Part shown: piece after piece, positions 9,775-21,579 of the stretch
How the letters are laid out: every line of letters starts with the position of its first letter
How positions within the stretch are numbered: position 1 is the stretch's first letter
Assembly (NCBI GenBank): GCA_947311845.1
Contig: CAMZMU010000107.1
Coordinates: 14,119,042 to 14,183,041, forward strand
Direction of reading: 5' to 3'
From: Poa pratensis
Taxonomy: Eukaryota; Streptophyta; Magnoliopsida; Poales; Poaceae
Length of the DNA: 64,000 nt
The notes under the pieces: generated by a model
What the model was told of the DNA's origin: nothing
Databases searched by the model: none
The model's input: only the letters and a program-made list of their open reading frames with translations
Translations under genes and position numbers: made by a program

Positions 9775-12250
9775 CTTGTATAGTTTTCATGATTCCGAGT
9801 TCTACTTGGAGTGCTAGTAAAGACATACCAATTCTTGTGCCGCAATTGTTCCTTTTTAGGGTGCTTGTACTTTGTTGGTATGTGCCTGTTTATAGCTAGC
9901 CTTTTAGTTGGTGACTCTCTATGACAATCTTGTCTATTTCTGTTGAGCTGTGGTAACAAGTTGAGTCGAAATCGTGTAAGCAGAACAAATTGGAACAGTT
10001 TGCTATGCTTGCAGTACAGGCGATAGTACAAGTACATACCCTCATCTCCGTGGACCCTTAATGACTGGTGATGTTGATTTTATGCTTTCATTGCCTCCCA
10101 GAGTTACCATTCTTTGCTTAAACTTTGATATCAGGACAAAATATCCATCAACGTATTAGCTGGAGTAAGTTGGAACATTCTGCTTGTTTTCATGACAAAG
10201 GTATCTCAGCTACATAATACTCATATCCATAGTAGTTACCAGTTGTTACTATCTATTTTTCTGTCATTTTAAAAGTCATTGTGGATGCTGATGCAACAAG
10301 CATCAAGCCATCGAGTGCGGATGAATAGCACTTAAATTGTACAAACGTCTTCCTTCTTCTAATGTTTCACTTTTCTCATGTCTTGTAAGAAAATACCGAC
10401 GAAGAATATGACAGTAATATTCCGCAGCGGCGCCAGTGACCAATTATGAAAATACCGACGAAGAATATGCCAATTGATGCAGAGTTTTCCTGCTCTCTTG
10501 GTTGAAGCACGGAATAGGTTCAAGATGGCACATGAAAAACCAATTATGAGCAAACCTGGTTCTAATAAGAAAACCCGAAGGTGATAGTGATACAGCAATT
10601 CTTCCTCGATGAAATTTGAAGCCTGTTAAAGAGGCATGTCCTTTGCTTATCATTGTATGCTTAGTAGTTGCAAGAAAGTATTCCTCGTGTAGCTTTCATG
10701 GTTCCGAATTCTACTGGAGCGCTAGATAGACATGCCAATTCTTCTGTGGCAATTGTTCTCTTTTGGGTGTGCTTGTAATTTGTTGGTCCATGCCTGTGTA
10801 TATCTAGGCTGTTAGTTAGTAACTCTTTATGGTGATTTGTTATATTTCTGTTGAGCTGTGGTAACAAGTCAGAGTGGAATTTTCTAAGCAGAGCAAGTCG
10901 GAACAGTTTGCTATGCTTGCAAGTGATAGTACAAGTACATACCCTCATCTCCGTGGACCCTTAATGACTGGTGATGGTGATTTATACTTTCATTGCCTCC
11001 CAGACTTACCATTCTTTGCTTAAGCTTTGATATCAGGACAAAATATCCATCAACGTATTAGCTGGAGTAAGTTGGAACATTCTGCTTGTTTTCATGACAA
11101 AGGTATCTCAGCTACATAATACTCATATCCATAGTAGTTACCAGTTGTTACTATCTATTTTTCTGTCATTTTAAAAGTCATTGTGGATGCTGATGCAACA
11201 AGCATCAAGCCATCGAGTGCGGATGAATAGCACTTAAATTGTACAAACGTCTTCCTTCTTCTAATGTTTCACTTTTCTCATGTCTTGTAAGAAAATACCG
11301 ACGAAGAATATGACAGTAATATTCCGCAGCGGCGCCACAGTGACCAATTATGAAAATACCGACGAAGAATATGCCAATTGATGCAGAGTTTTCCTGCTCT
11401 CTTGGTTGAAGCACGGAATAGGTTCAAGATGGCACATGAAAAACCAATTATGAGCAAACCTGGTTCTAACAAGAAAACCCGAAGGTGATAGTGATACAGC
11501 AATTCTTCCTCGATGAAATTTGAAGCCTGTTAAAGAGGCATGTCCTTTGCTTATCATTGTATGCTTAGTAGTTGCAAGAAAGTATTCCTCGTGTAGCTTT
11601 CATGGTTCCGAATTCTACTGGAGCGCTAGATAGACATGCCAATTCTTCTGTGGCAATTGTTCTCTTTTGGGTGTGCTTGTAATTTGTTGGTCCATGCCTG
11701 TGTATATCTAGGCTGTTAGTTAGTGACTCTTTATGGTGATTTGTTATATTTCTGTTGAGCTGTGGTAACAAGTCAGAGTGGAATTTTCTAAGCAGAGCAA
11801 GTCGGAACAGTTCGCTATGCTTGCAAGTGATAGTACAAGTACATACCCTCATCTCCGTGGACCCTTAATGACTGGTGATGGTGATTTATACTTTCATTGC
11901 CTCCCAGACTTACCATTCTTTGCTTAAGCTTTGAGATCAGGACATAATATCCATTAACGTAGCTGTAGTAAGTTGGAACATTTTGATTGCTTTCATAACA
12001 AAGATAGCTCGGCTACATAATATGTTATTATCCATATAGTTAGCAGTTGTTACTTTATCTGTTTCTCTGTCACTTTAAAGTCTGTCTGATGCAACTAGCA
12101 TCAAGCTATCGAGTGCGGGTGAATATCACTTAAATCGTACACTCATCTTACTTCTTCTGATATTCCACTTTTCATGTGTCCTGTAAGAAAATACCTGGCC
12201 GGAGAAAAGGACAGAAATATGCCGCAACGGCGCCATGGTGACCTTGACTT
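9775..12250. repeat. Tandem array of ~904-bp units derived from a MATH-BTB 3' end
   Basis: The marker gtacaagtacataccctcat recurs at about 10027, 10929 and 11833 (spacing about 902-904). The two middle units (about 10471-11374 and 11375 onward) each start with a fragment of BTB coding sequence (translating to SLLVEARNRFKMAHEK-like residues) followed by its 3' untranslated region. The first two intervals are almost identical, including long exact stretches. The last partial copy (11833-12245) is diverged. Bits of the BTB end are therefore repeated without a full gene. Confidence 0.85.
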
Positions 12251-12808
12251 TTAAAATTTGAGGGAGCCACGGTTACCTGACTTGATTGCACGCAAGATGA
12301 CTCCCTGCATAGTATTATTTCTGAACGACTTGCCTTGGTTATTCCTGGGTAATGAAGATATACATGTTGCATGCTGTTCAGTGTTCAATGCCCATAGTGA
12401 AGGTGTCTGAAGAAAGGCTTATTTTCCTTCAAATTCTATAGAATAGCAATACTAAGAAATAATTTCAAAAGGATTCCTGGGCTGTACTTTGCAAATTATT
12501 CTTTATTTTTTTCTATTCTCCGACACCACTTTACCACGGATGCTTACTGTCCAGTACCACATCGCAACCAATTGCTTCACTGGAGCGGTGAAGACACGAA
12601 GCAATGATAGCTGAACATCGCTCTACTAGACACGATGGAAATTTTTCTTTGGAACTGAATGCAAAATGGTTTACAGAAGAAATAACTTCCAATGGGTTAT
12701 CAATCCTACAAAACCTTATAGTTCCTACGGAATTCGTTTAAACCAACATGGCCCGGGCTCTTCCGAGTCCAAACCCTAACCACACTGCGATCGCACGTTG
12801 GCTCTTTG
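12251..12808. other. Intergenic sequence before the LINE
   Basis: No gene or complete mobile element recognised. It ends in the 18-bp LINE target duplication (12809-12826). Confidence 0.3.
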
Positions 12809-12826
12809 TTGGATATACTCCAACTT

Positions 12827-15800
12827 TTTTTTTGAATCTAGGCATACTTTATTACTTATCAAATAGGCTTACATCGTTTGCAAGTATAGCACAAATAAAA
12901 TCCGGAGGGTCCTCATGCCAGACAGATGACAAGACGCCCTCCGCTTTGCTAGCTAGAACATGAGCTACTTGATTACTTTCCCTAGGAGAAAAAACAAACT
13001 CAATGGCAGCGAAGCCCCTAGCTAAGAAGGTACATTCTTCGTAGATAGCTGCAGCAGCTCCCGCCGAGTTGCCGCCCTCATTCATCGTAGTGATCACCTC
13101 CATGCAGTCGCTGTTAACTACTAGTTTAAGGCAGCCAATTTGACCAGCAAGGAGGAGCCCATCTTTCAGCGCTCTAGCTTCAGCCATGGCAGCATCAGGG
13201 ACATGGGCAATACCGCAGCTGCTGCCAGCGACGAAAGCACCGTGATCATCTCGCAGCACTGCACCTGTCGCACCCACCTCATCTTGGAGAGAGAACGAGG
13301 CGTCGACATTCAGTTTCATATATCCTTCCCGAGGCTTCTCCCACCCGTGTCGACGAACGCCGCATCGAGGTTTACAGGACCTAAAGTAGTTCATCGCCAC
13401 AGCAGCTATAGCTTGAGCTGATCTGGCCGGTTTCTGAATCGATTCGCCATGTACCACCTGTCTACGTTCCCACCAGGCGTACCAGCAAGCTGTGACCGCC
13501 AGCTCTTTCAGTCCGATGTCAAAGCCGGGAGCATTACCATCCGGCAGCTTGAGGATGGATTCAAAGGCTGTTGTTCCTTCATGGTTTGTACGGCACACAT
13601 CGTCAATTACCTGTTTCAGGCCAAGGTTCTCCCATATCTCTTCCACTCTCCCGCATTTGAAGAAAACATGCTTGGTGTCCTCACAATGAATCTTGCACAT
13701 GGGGCATAGGCTAGATGGGATGATGTGCCTATTCGCCAAGGTGCAATTGCAGGGAATCGTTTCGTGGACCAGTCTCCAAGCAAAGATCTTTACTTTCGGA
13801 GAAACCTTAAGTTTCCAAATTTTCGACCAAACCGGATTATTCTCTGACGTGGATATGCCGGCTGTGCGCTGCATCTTCCGGCCGTGTTGGAACTCCCACT
13901 CCGTGTGATATGCTGAACGCACGGAGAAGGTTCCCGTCTTGGTAAAGTTCCACGCCACAAAATCTGTCATCATTCCCGTAGCTAGAGGGATATTTAAGAT
14001 TCTGGAAGCATCAATGGGCAAGAACAGGGAACGGATCAGCTCCTCGTCCCACTTTCCTGTTTCTAGCTTGATCAATTCCGAGACCCTTGTATAAACTATA
14101 TTTCTTCTTGCTGTCAAGACTTTCCGTGAGGGGCTGTTTGGAATCCAAGCATCGGACCAGATGTTGATGTTGGATCCATCTCCAACCCTCCAAATGTGTC
14201 CCTTCTTTAAAGTTTGGATACCAGCAAAAATACTCTGCCAAGTGTAGGAGGATCCCTTTTTCAATTCAGCATTCAGGAGATCTCCCGACGGGTAGTATTT
14301 AGCACGTAGGACTTGCGCGCAAAGTGACTCCGGGTCACATAATAATCTCCATGCTTGTCTTGCGAGCATAGCAAGATTGAAACATGGAAGGTCTCTAAAT
14401 CCCATACCACCACGCTTCTTGGGGATGCACATCTTCCACCAGGCGAACCAATGCATGTGTTTTGTAGAGTCATCATCTCCCCACCAGTAACGGGTCATAG
14501 CATCTGTGATCCCTTTAGTTACTTGCTTGGAGAGCTTGAAGACCGACATCGCATATGCCGGGATTGCCTGTGCGACAGCTTTCAGTAGCACTTCTTTTCC
14601 CCCATAGGATAGCAGCTTTTCCTTGAAACCAGCCAATCTGGTACATACTCTGTCAATCAAATGTTGGAAGCAATCTGATCTATCAATACCTACTTGGGCG
14701 GGAAGACCTAGATATTTATCCGTGATCGCCTCTGTCAGGATATTGAGGATAGTGCAAACATCTTCTCTGGTCTCAACCAGCGTACACGGGCTGAAGAAGA
14801 TGCTCGACTTCGCTTCACTCACCAGCTGGCCCGAGGCCTTGCAATATTCAGTCAGGATACCCTTTAAAGTTGTAGCATTTGCTACATCAGCTCTCATAAG
14901 AATCAAAGAGTCATCCGCGAAAAGGAGGTGTGAAATTGTCGGTGCAGCACGACAAACCTTCACGCCTAGAATTTCCCCGTTGTCTTCCGCCGATTGGAGA
15001 AGGCTTGAGAGCCCTTCTGCACACAATAAGAACAAGTATGGGGATAGCGGGTCTCCCTGCCGAATCCCTCGAGTAGGGGTGAAAGATTCAGTTTCGTCAC
15101 CATTAAACCGAACCTGGTATCTCACACTAGACACGCAGGCCATCACCAACTTGATCCAATTTTCATCAAAGCCAAGTTTGGACAGGATTCTTTCCAAGAA
15201 AACCCATTCCACCCGGTCGTATGCTTTGTGCATATCCAGTTTGATTGCACATGTACCATATTTTCCAACTTTTTTGTTCTTGATCGCATGGTAAGATTCA
15301 TAAGCAATAAGAACATTATCCGTGATTAGACGGCCTGGCACGAAAGCACTTTGATTTGGGGAAATAATCTCCGGTAGTAGACCCTTAAGTCTAGCTGTCA
15401 AGACTTTGGAGATAACTTTGTAAGTGACATTACATAAACTGATGGGTCTGTATTGTGTTACCTTCTCAGGATTAGCAACCTTAGGGATGAGAACCACTGT
15501 GGTATTATTCCACCCCTCTGGAATTGAGCATGAATTAATGGCTGCAAGAACCACATCCGTGAGATCCTCTCCGATCAGATTCCAGTAACGTTTGAAAAAT
15601 ATCGCATGTAAACCGTCCGGGCCTGGCGCCTTTAGGTCTCCAATATTGAAGAGGGCCTTTTTAACCTCTTCTCTTGTGTACGGAGCACACAGGACCTCGT
15701 TCATAGCAGGAGTGACACGGGGTTTCACTTTGTTCAGTACGTGATCCCCTGGGTCCTCAACCTCTCTTGAAAACAGCGATTGAAAATACCCTCTGATGTG

Positions 15801-17279
15801 GCCAGATAGATTCGCTGGTTCCTCAATCCAATTATCAGATTCATCCTTCAACCTTTTAATCAGGTTATTCTTCTTCCGAGCCGACGCAAAGGTATGGAAG
15901 AAGCTTGTGTTACGGTCCCCTTGCCTCAACCAATTTGCCCTACTACGTTGCACCCATTTAATCTCCTCTTTTTCCTGTAGCATCTCAATTTCTAGCTGGA
16001 TCTCCCTTTGCCTCGAAGTAGCTTCATCAGACAAGGGTCCATCCATTACCTCGTTCAGCTCCTTCTGGAGGTCACGCAGTGACCGACGTGATTGCTTCAA
16101 CACTGTCGTGTCCCATGCATGCAGGGCCTTATGCACCGCGTCCAGTTTTTGAGCCAAGCTTGCACCCGTGAGCTGTTGAGCCTCATTCCAGGCCTCATCA
16201 ACAATGGAATCAACATTTTCTTCCACTAACCATTTTGCTTCAAACCTCTTCTTTCCAGCTGATCGGTGAGGTGTAGTACTGCTCAGAAATTCGAGATCAA
16301 CCATTATTGGCCTATGATCCGAGCGGGAGAAATCTTCATGAATCACCGATGCCATCGGAAACATGTCATTCCAGCGTTGGTTGCAAACTGCCCTATCCAA
16401 GCGTTCTCTCAGTCTACCTCGACGCCAGGTAAAGGTGTCGCCCACATAGCCGAGATCGAAAAGGCTGCAGTCCCTCAGTGCATCACGAAAATTCTGCATA
16501 TATCGTTGTGGTCTAACGGCACCACCATCCTTCTCATCTCCCGACATAATCTCGTTGAAGTCCCCCAAAAGTATCCAGGGGAGGTTCGCCATCCCATGGA
16601 GGTCCCTTATGTACTCCCACGTAAGATGTTTTCTATCCATGCTTGGTTCTCCGTATATCCCAGTGAAACGCCATCCCGAGTCACTAGTTTCATCAATACG
16701 GATATCAATATAGTTGTTGTGAACTTCTGACGAGGTCACATTCAGATTATTCCTCCACATGAGAAGGAGGCCACCGCTTCTTCCATCACTCTCCGTCCTC
16801 AGCAAATGATCAAAGGAGAGATTGCGCATGAGTTTCTCTGCCCTAGTTTTACTCAGATGTGTCTCGGACAGAAAAAGAACATCCGGTTTTAACCGCCCCT
16901 GCAAATCCTGGAGTGATCGGACTGCCGCGGATTTGCCCAACCCCCGGCAGTTGTATCCTTCGATTTTCATCGCTTCTTCTCAATCAACCTAATCAGCAAG
17001 GAAAAACACCACCACACACGACCAATCTGTGCTAACTTTCGCCTGACCAAAAACAACAGAAACCTGCACGTCTGTGACGCCAGGGAGGGAAGCAGACTCC
17101 AGCGCCGTTGCCGACGCGGAGGACAGTGAACGCCACACGAACTCGTCGGGGCGGAGCTGAGCACCCTATGTAGGGGATAACGCCAGTGCGGAACGACGCC
17201 GCCGGCCGGCGCCGGCAAAACCTAGATCGCCTCCATAATCGCCTAAGCCTTCGTACCGGTTCGGATTATGCAAACTTAA
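12827..17279 (-). mobile_element. L1-type LINE with intact ORF2
   Basis: The element is flanked by an 18-bp direct repeat, ttggatatactccaactt (12809-12826 and 17280-17297). A T-run at the left edge (12825-12833) is the poly-A tail of a minus-strand insertion. These are the marks of target-primed reverse transcription. A complete 1372-aa ORF2 fills most of it. Only about 300 bp precede ORF2, so a full ORF1 (Gag-like) is absent and the insertion is probably 5' truncated. It lies between two MATH-BTB paralogues. Confidence 0.93.
12852..16970 (-). CDS. LINE ORF2: endonuclease, reverse transcriptase, RNase H
   Basis: 1372 aa without interruption. The order is an AP-type endonuclease (about 1-230; YNCRGLG, FLSETHL, LLGDFNE, SDHRPI), a linker, a non-LTR reverse transcriptase (about 430-710; LKAPGPDGL, GRLITDNVLIAYE, IRQGDPLSPYLF, catalytic FADDS), a zf-RVT zinc-binding segment (about 1040-1110; WKLKVSPKVKIFAWRL, CPMCKIHCEDTKHVFFKC) and an RNase H-like RVT_3 domain (about 1221-1350; LNVDASF, VLRDDHGAF, NSDCMEV). 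All catalytic motifs I looked for are present, so it may encode a working enzyme. A short 83-codon frame upstream (to 16967) overlaps the start as ATGA but has no recognisable domain. Confidence 0.93.
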   Translation of the reverse strand: MKIEGYNCRGLGKSAAVRSLQDLQGRLKPDVLFLSETHLSKTRAEKLMRNLSFDHLLRTESDGRSGGLLLMWRNNLNVTSSEVHNNYIDIRIDETSDSGWRFTGIYGEPSMDRKHLTWEYIRDLHGMANLPWILLGDFNEIMSGDEKDGGAVRPQRYMQNFRDALRDCSLFDLGYVGDTFTWRRGRLRERLDRAVCNQRWNDMFPMASVIHEDFSRSDHRPIMVDLEFLSSTTPHRSAGKKRFEAKWLVEENVDSIVDEAWNEAQQLTGASLAQKLDAVHKALHAWDTTVLKQSRRSLRDLQKELNEVMDGPLSDEATSRQREIQLEIEMLQEKEEIKWVQRSRANWLRQGDRNTSFFHTFASARKKNNLIKRLKDESDNWIEEPANLSGHIRGYFQSLFSREVEDPGDHVLNKVKPRVTPAMNEVLCAPYTREEVKKALFNIGDLKAPGPDGLHAIFFKRYWNLIGEDLTDVVLAAINSCSIPEGWNNTTVVLIPKVANPEKVTQYRPISLCNVTYKVISKVLTARLKGLLPEIISPNQSAFVPGRLITDNVLIAYESYHAIKNKKVGKYGTCAIKLDMHKAYDRVEWVFLERILSKLGFDENWIKLVMACVSSVRYQVRFNGDETESFTPTRGIRQGDPLSPYLFLLCAEGLSSLLQSAEDNGEILGVKVCRAAPTISHLLFADDSLILMRADVANATTLKGILTEYCKASGQLVSEAKSSIFFSPCTLVETREDVCTILNILTEAITDKYLGLPAQVGIDRSDCFQHLIDRVCTRLAGFKEKLLSYGGKEVLLKAVAQAIPAYAMSVFKLSKQVTKGITDAMTRYWWGDDDSTKHMHWFAWWKMCIPKKRGGMGFRDLPCFNLAMLARQAWRLLCDPESLCAQVLRAKYYPSGDLLNAELKKGSSYTWQSIFAGIQTLKKGHIWRVGDGSNINIWSDAWIPNSPSRKVLTARRNIVYTRVSELIKLETGKWDEELIRSLFLPIDASRILNIPLATGMMTDFVAWNFTKTGTFSVRSAYHTEWEFQHGRKMQRTAGISTSENNPVWSKIWKLKVSPKVKIFAWRLVHETIPCNCTLANRHIIPSSLCPMCKIHCEDTKHVFFKCGRVEEIWENLGLKQVIDDVCRTNHEGTTAFESILKLPDGNAPGFDIGLKELAVTACWYAWWERRQVVHGESIQKPARSAQAIAAVAMNYFRSCKPRCGVRRHGWEKPREGYMKLNVDASFSLQDEVGATGAVLRDDHGAFVAGSSCGIAHVPDAAMAEARALKDGLLLAGQIGCLKLVVNSDCMEVITTMNEGGNSAGAAAAIYEECTFLARGFAAIEFVFSPRESNQVAHVLASKAEGVLSSVWHEDPPDFICAILANDVSLFDK

Positions 17280-17297
17280 TTGGATATACTCCAACTT

Positions 17298-17762
17298 GTG
17301 TTTGAGTCGGTACGTGATGTTTCTGAAATTGTGTTTGGCTTGCAAGCCAATGCATGAGTTCAGATGGTGTTAGGTACGTACGTGGTTAGTTCGAATTAGA
17401 GTTGGCTTGCTTTTGGTAAAGACCCAATACGTGAGTATAGCTTAGAGTCCAAGTCGTAGCTAGCTGCGATGAGTCCGAGTCCTTGTCCAGTTAGTACAGT
17501 TGCTATGCCTATTGCCTATGCGTGTATATAACATGCACCGGGCTATGCATCGAGCTGTACCATATGAGCTTTGAGAAATAAAGAAACATAGACGCCATTG
17601 GCTACAAGTTTCCTGCGTGTATGTTCATCTAGCTCGACCTGTGGGCGAAACTCAACACTCTTCTGCCTTCACTACGGCGTCCGCAGCCTGCGACAGATCC
17701 GCTCGTCGCCGCAAATCGCCTATCACTGCCGGGTCCCAAGTCGAACCGATCAAGGTCAAACC
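17298..17762 (+). promoter_or_regulatory. 5' flank of the second MATH-BTB gene
   Basis: Non-coding. It carries a TATA-like box (tgtatataac, about 17523-17532), 230-240 bp before the ATG at 17763, followed by a plausible leader. The sequence from 17298 is the pre-LINE neighbour of the sequence ending at 12826. Confidence 0.45.
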
Positions 17763-18844
17763 ATGGCTGAAGGCGGGTCATCCGATTGCCACATCGTCCC
17801 TACAAGGGACAGTCACATCTTCCGTTTCCGGGCAAGATTCGCATTGCCCGAGGATGACAACCTTGCTCGGCCGTCTGTACGATCGAGCACCGTCGTTGCT
17901 GGGCGCAAATGCTGCGTATTTTACTACCCTGCACACACGAGTACACAAGTCTCCTTCAATCTCAGTGTCATGAATCGCCCCGTCCTGAAAGCCCCTGCCA
18001 AGGTGTCCACACACATGGTATTGCTCGACAAGGCCGGCTCACCGGCGCCTTCAATCGGGACGGGAAAACCTTGGACATCTCTTTCGGTGGCCGGTTCGTG
18101 GAAGGAGCTTTTTACAACCTCAGAGCAGAGAGAGACGACGTCAAGGCCAAGTGCGTGGTCGACAACTACTTCGTGGTGCTGTGCTCAGTCGACATAGACT
18201 GGACACCTCCGGCTTCATCCTTGGAGGAGGAGGAGCTGCCGGATTTAGGTCATGATCTGGCCCTTATGTTGGATAAACAAGAACACACTGATGTTTCCTT
18301 CCATGTTGGTGGGGAGAGCTTCGATGCACATCGCCTAGTGCTCGCGGCCCGGTCGCCGGTCTTTAATGCAGAGCTCTATGGCCCCATGGCTGAAAGCAAG
18401 ATGACCTCTATCACCATCCAAGACATGGAGGCCTCTACCTTCAGATCTATGCTCCATTACTTGTACCATGGTTCATTGCCCAAGAATGCTAGCACCACTG
18501 TGGCAGAATACCAGCATCTCCTCATAGCTGCTGATAGGTACGGGATAGAGAGATTAAAGAAGATTTGTGAGGCCAAGCTAAGTGTAGACGGTGTCACGAT
18601 AGACAGTGTGGTTTCAATGTTGGAGCTGGCAGAGGACCACGTCTGCCCCAAACTCAAGGCTAGCTGCTTTGATTTCCTTGCCGATGATGCAAATTTCAGG
18701 ATTGTCGCGACATCTTGTGAGTACCTCCATTTGATGCAGAGCTTTCCGAGTCTCTTGGTTGAAGCACGCAATAGGTCCAAGATACCACATGAAAAAACGA
18801 CCATCATGGATCCTGGTTCTAACAAGAAAACGAGACTGTGTTAG
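17763..18844 (+). pseudogene. MATH-BTB (BPM-type) paralogue with one frameshift
   Basis: Paralogue of the gene at 8734. The first frame (from ATG 17763) gives a MATH-like half beginning MAEGGSSDCHIVPTRDSH and running to SIGTGKP. At about 18075 one base appears to be missing, and the second frame continues LDISFGGRFVEGAFYNL, then BTB (HTDVSFHVGGESFDAHRLVL, SPVFNAELYGPMAES, MLHYLYHGSL) and the BACK-like tail, ending at 18844. Both halves are well conserved, with no premature stop apart from the shift, so this is either a young pseudogene or a base missing from the sequence. The upstream extension of the first frame to 17598 starts at TTG and lacks homology, so I did not use it. Confidence 0.8.
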
Positions 18845-21530
18845 GTATGACCACTGAATGGGCAATTGGATATATGGAAACGTTTTGTGATTCCAAGCCG
18901 ATTACGTTGGCTGACCTGTGTGCTTATTACTTGCCGAAAAGTACACATGGCGTGGCTATTATTATAGCTTAGAATTTCTGGAAAAGACAACCAGCATTTG
19001 TACCCCCTGTGTGTTTTTCTGCTCCTGTTCATATCTAGCCTTTTAGTTCAGTCTTTTAGTAGTCTTTTCTATTTCTGTCCAGCAACAGTGTCAAGTTGAA
19101 TGAAAAATTTCCTATATGTGTTGTCTGACGCTGCAATGTTGCTACATTGCCTATTACTAGCTAATTTCCCGCGCCATGTTGGGCATATATAAAATAAACA
19201 TTGCATATATTTCTTCTTGCCTCAATCATTTTTTGACCACCCTAGGAGTCGCCTCTCTGGCGACGATAGAGGCTTCCTTTGACTAGCCTTTAACTACCAA
19301 TCTGTAACCACAGCGTGTAGGGGGGTGCCATCAACCTTGTTCACACCCCAGCCTTAAGTCTCCGAGCTGTGCCTTTCATTGCAACACACAAAAAATCATA
19401 CAGAGAAGAGTTTTCGTAAACACCGACTTAGTTACACACCCTATCTCAGCTGTTAATAATTGCATCTAGATCTGTGATCTCTCTTTTTTCCTTCCAAATA
19501 ACTTTATTTTTTGTATCTTTCGAACAATAGTACATTTGGATTAGAAACTTTGAATTTCACTCAAATATTTGAGATAGAATGTGGGAAAATAGTGAGGGAT
19601 TTTTATGTCATTAAATATTAAATATACTAGGAAACATGCCCGTGCGTTGCAACGGGAGAAAAAAATATCATACTGTACACAAGAGCGCATATGCCAATGG
19701 CGTCCCTATGTCATCATAAACTAAGTGTGTACAAACTTGAAATATAGTATGTCTGTTTTCAGTAAACATAGTAGCTGAAGGCCCTGACTACAATAGTTAC
19801 CACTAAGTAATTAAGAAGTAAGCCAACCTCAGAAGCATCATGCTTCATGCACGAGTTGCATGCACCGTGATCAAGCTTAATTTTAAAGGAGAGTGAGGTG
19901 CTATATCATGATGTGAACATGCATACAGCCTGCTGAATGAAAGGTAGTTTGTGCTAACTTGGTGAAAGACGGCAGTACATGTGAACTTGTGGATGCCATG
20001 ATATACAATATCGTACGAGTATGACGGTTGTGCTTGAGCATTTCATCGAGCAGGTGGAAGGTGGAGTAATATTTTCTTCCGCGACACCTATGAGGCAACA
20101 AATTCGGAGTGATGGAGCGAAGATGGTACCATGAACCGATTCTCCTCTGCAACAACAGTCGAAACGGTCCTTCCAGATCCGAACAGGATTGAGACCTTGA
20201 GTCATCAAAGAAGCAGGACTGGCAAGGTCCGGTCAGCTGACATCATGTGCGTCTGCTCTGGCATTGGCGCGCATGCGCTCAAACGCCTCGACGGATGCTG
20301 ACAGGGGCCTGCACGGGCGTGCCACCTGGTACCGTGCCGCACGACCTTGAGGAACTCCTTGGCATGCATCAGCGAGAGCTCAGAGGCCTCCACGGCACGC
20401 CACCGCAACTTGTCGGCCCGCCCTGCCACACGTGACATTTTGCATACCTCACCGGCTAGAGCTGGAGCGACGGGTCCATGGAAGCGGGGCGTGGCGAGTA
20501 TCTTGGGGTGATGCCGGGCGGCCATGAAGACGACGCTGATGGCCATCTTGTCGTCAACGAAGCCGACCTGACTCTTTGATCATGTCGTCCTCGGTCAGCG
20601 ATTCGGCGGCGGCTGGAAGGATCCGGAGCAGGCTTGGCTGATGAAGAGCGTGTGGCCGATGATGCCCTTGACATGTGCTGAGGAGTCGTTCGACTCCGGG
20701 GCTTGGACAGCAGGACATGGATCATCAAGCGTGGGCTTCTCTGGGACTTGTCTCGATTATGTTCGCGTGCTCGACAGCCGTACTTGCGCTCAGCGGTGGA
20801 AGACCTCGCGCCTTAGCAGAGCCACCTGCCGGCGGGGCAAAACGGTCGTGGGCTCGCCTCTGCGTCGGCGTGTTTTTTTCTGTGCGGATAGCTAGTCACA
20901 CGAAACGGTACGTAATGGCAGTGGTGGGTAATTTGTGCAAACTTTATGAGTATTTTTAACGACGTATAAGAAGAAGTCTTAATGATTTTATTATTAGGTA
21001 TAGATATGTTCAATGATTGTTTTTGCATTTTGAATTGTACACAAACTTCTGAACTATTTATTCGTTATTCTGGTTCTAATATTTCAGCGACCTGCAAAGT
21101 TTCAAACCATATGTTGGATGATTTGAGTGTAACAAATAGGAGAAATTTGGAGCAGTGTATGGGGTGTAGCTAAGTACACGTTCAGTCATAAATTTGCCCA
21201 TACTGAAAAGTGCTCTGATGGGCATAGCTGAATTTATTGTGCATATTAAAATATATACAGAAAAATAACAAAGTGGCCTATTTTAAGGCTTTCCTGCCCA
21301 CTTGCGCAATTAATTTGGACCTATCTGGGAGTGCCCTTAGCGCTTGCTTCCCCGTGCAAGGCTGATCTGTAGGCGCTCATTGATTTGTAAAACACTGATT
21401 TAACTCGGAGGGTTGCCTGATGTTGGTAAAAACAATGTTGTCAGCTAGTATCACATGATGTCGTTGGATTTGCCTCCTTGGGTTATCAAATGCATCAACA
21501 AAATCTGCATATCATTTCTATAGCGTCAGT
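18845..21530. other. Long intergenic stretch, mostly unrecognised
   Basis: About 18845-19600 is the 3' flank of the BTB gene. At about 19632-19660 lies the phrase cccgtgcgttgcaacggg, a motif I recognise as frequent in grass repeats but cannot assign to a superfamily. About 20200-20640 is GC-rich and open on the minus strand, but no domain is recognisable. The rest is AT-rich with no supported gene. Confidence 0.35.
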
Positions 21531-21579
21531 ACTAGTAGACAATAGACTAGAGGCAATCGGTGTTTAGCAGCGTGCAGAC

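Noticed and set aside
16967..17218. 83-codon minus-strand frame overlapping the LINE ORF2 start as ATGA
   Set aside because: Arg/Ser/Leu-rich with no Gag-like motif. The overlap may be chance in LINE leader sequence, so it is mentioned only under the LINE.
20205..20640. GC-rich open frame on the minus strand (113 codons and overlapping frames)
   Set aside because: No recognisable domain, no start context and competing frames on both strands. Composition alone does not support a gene.
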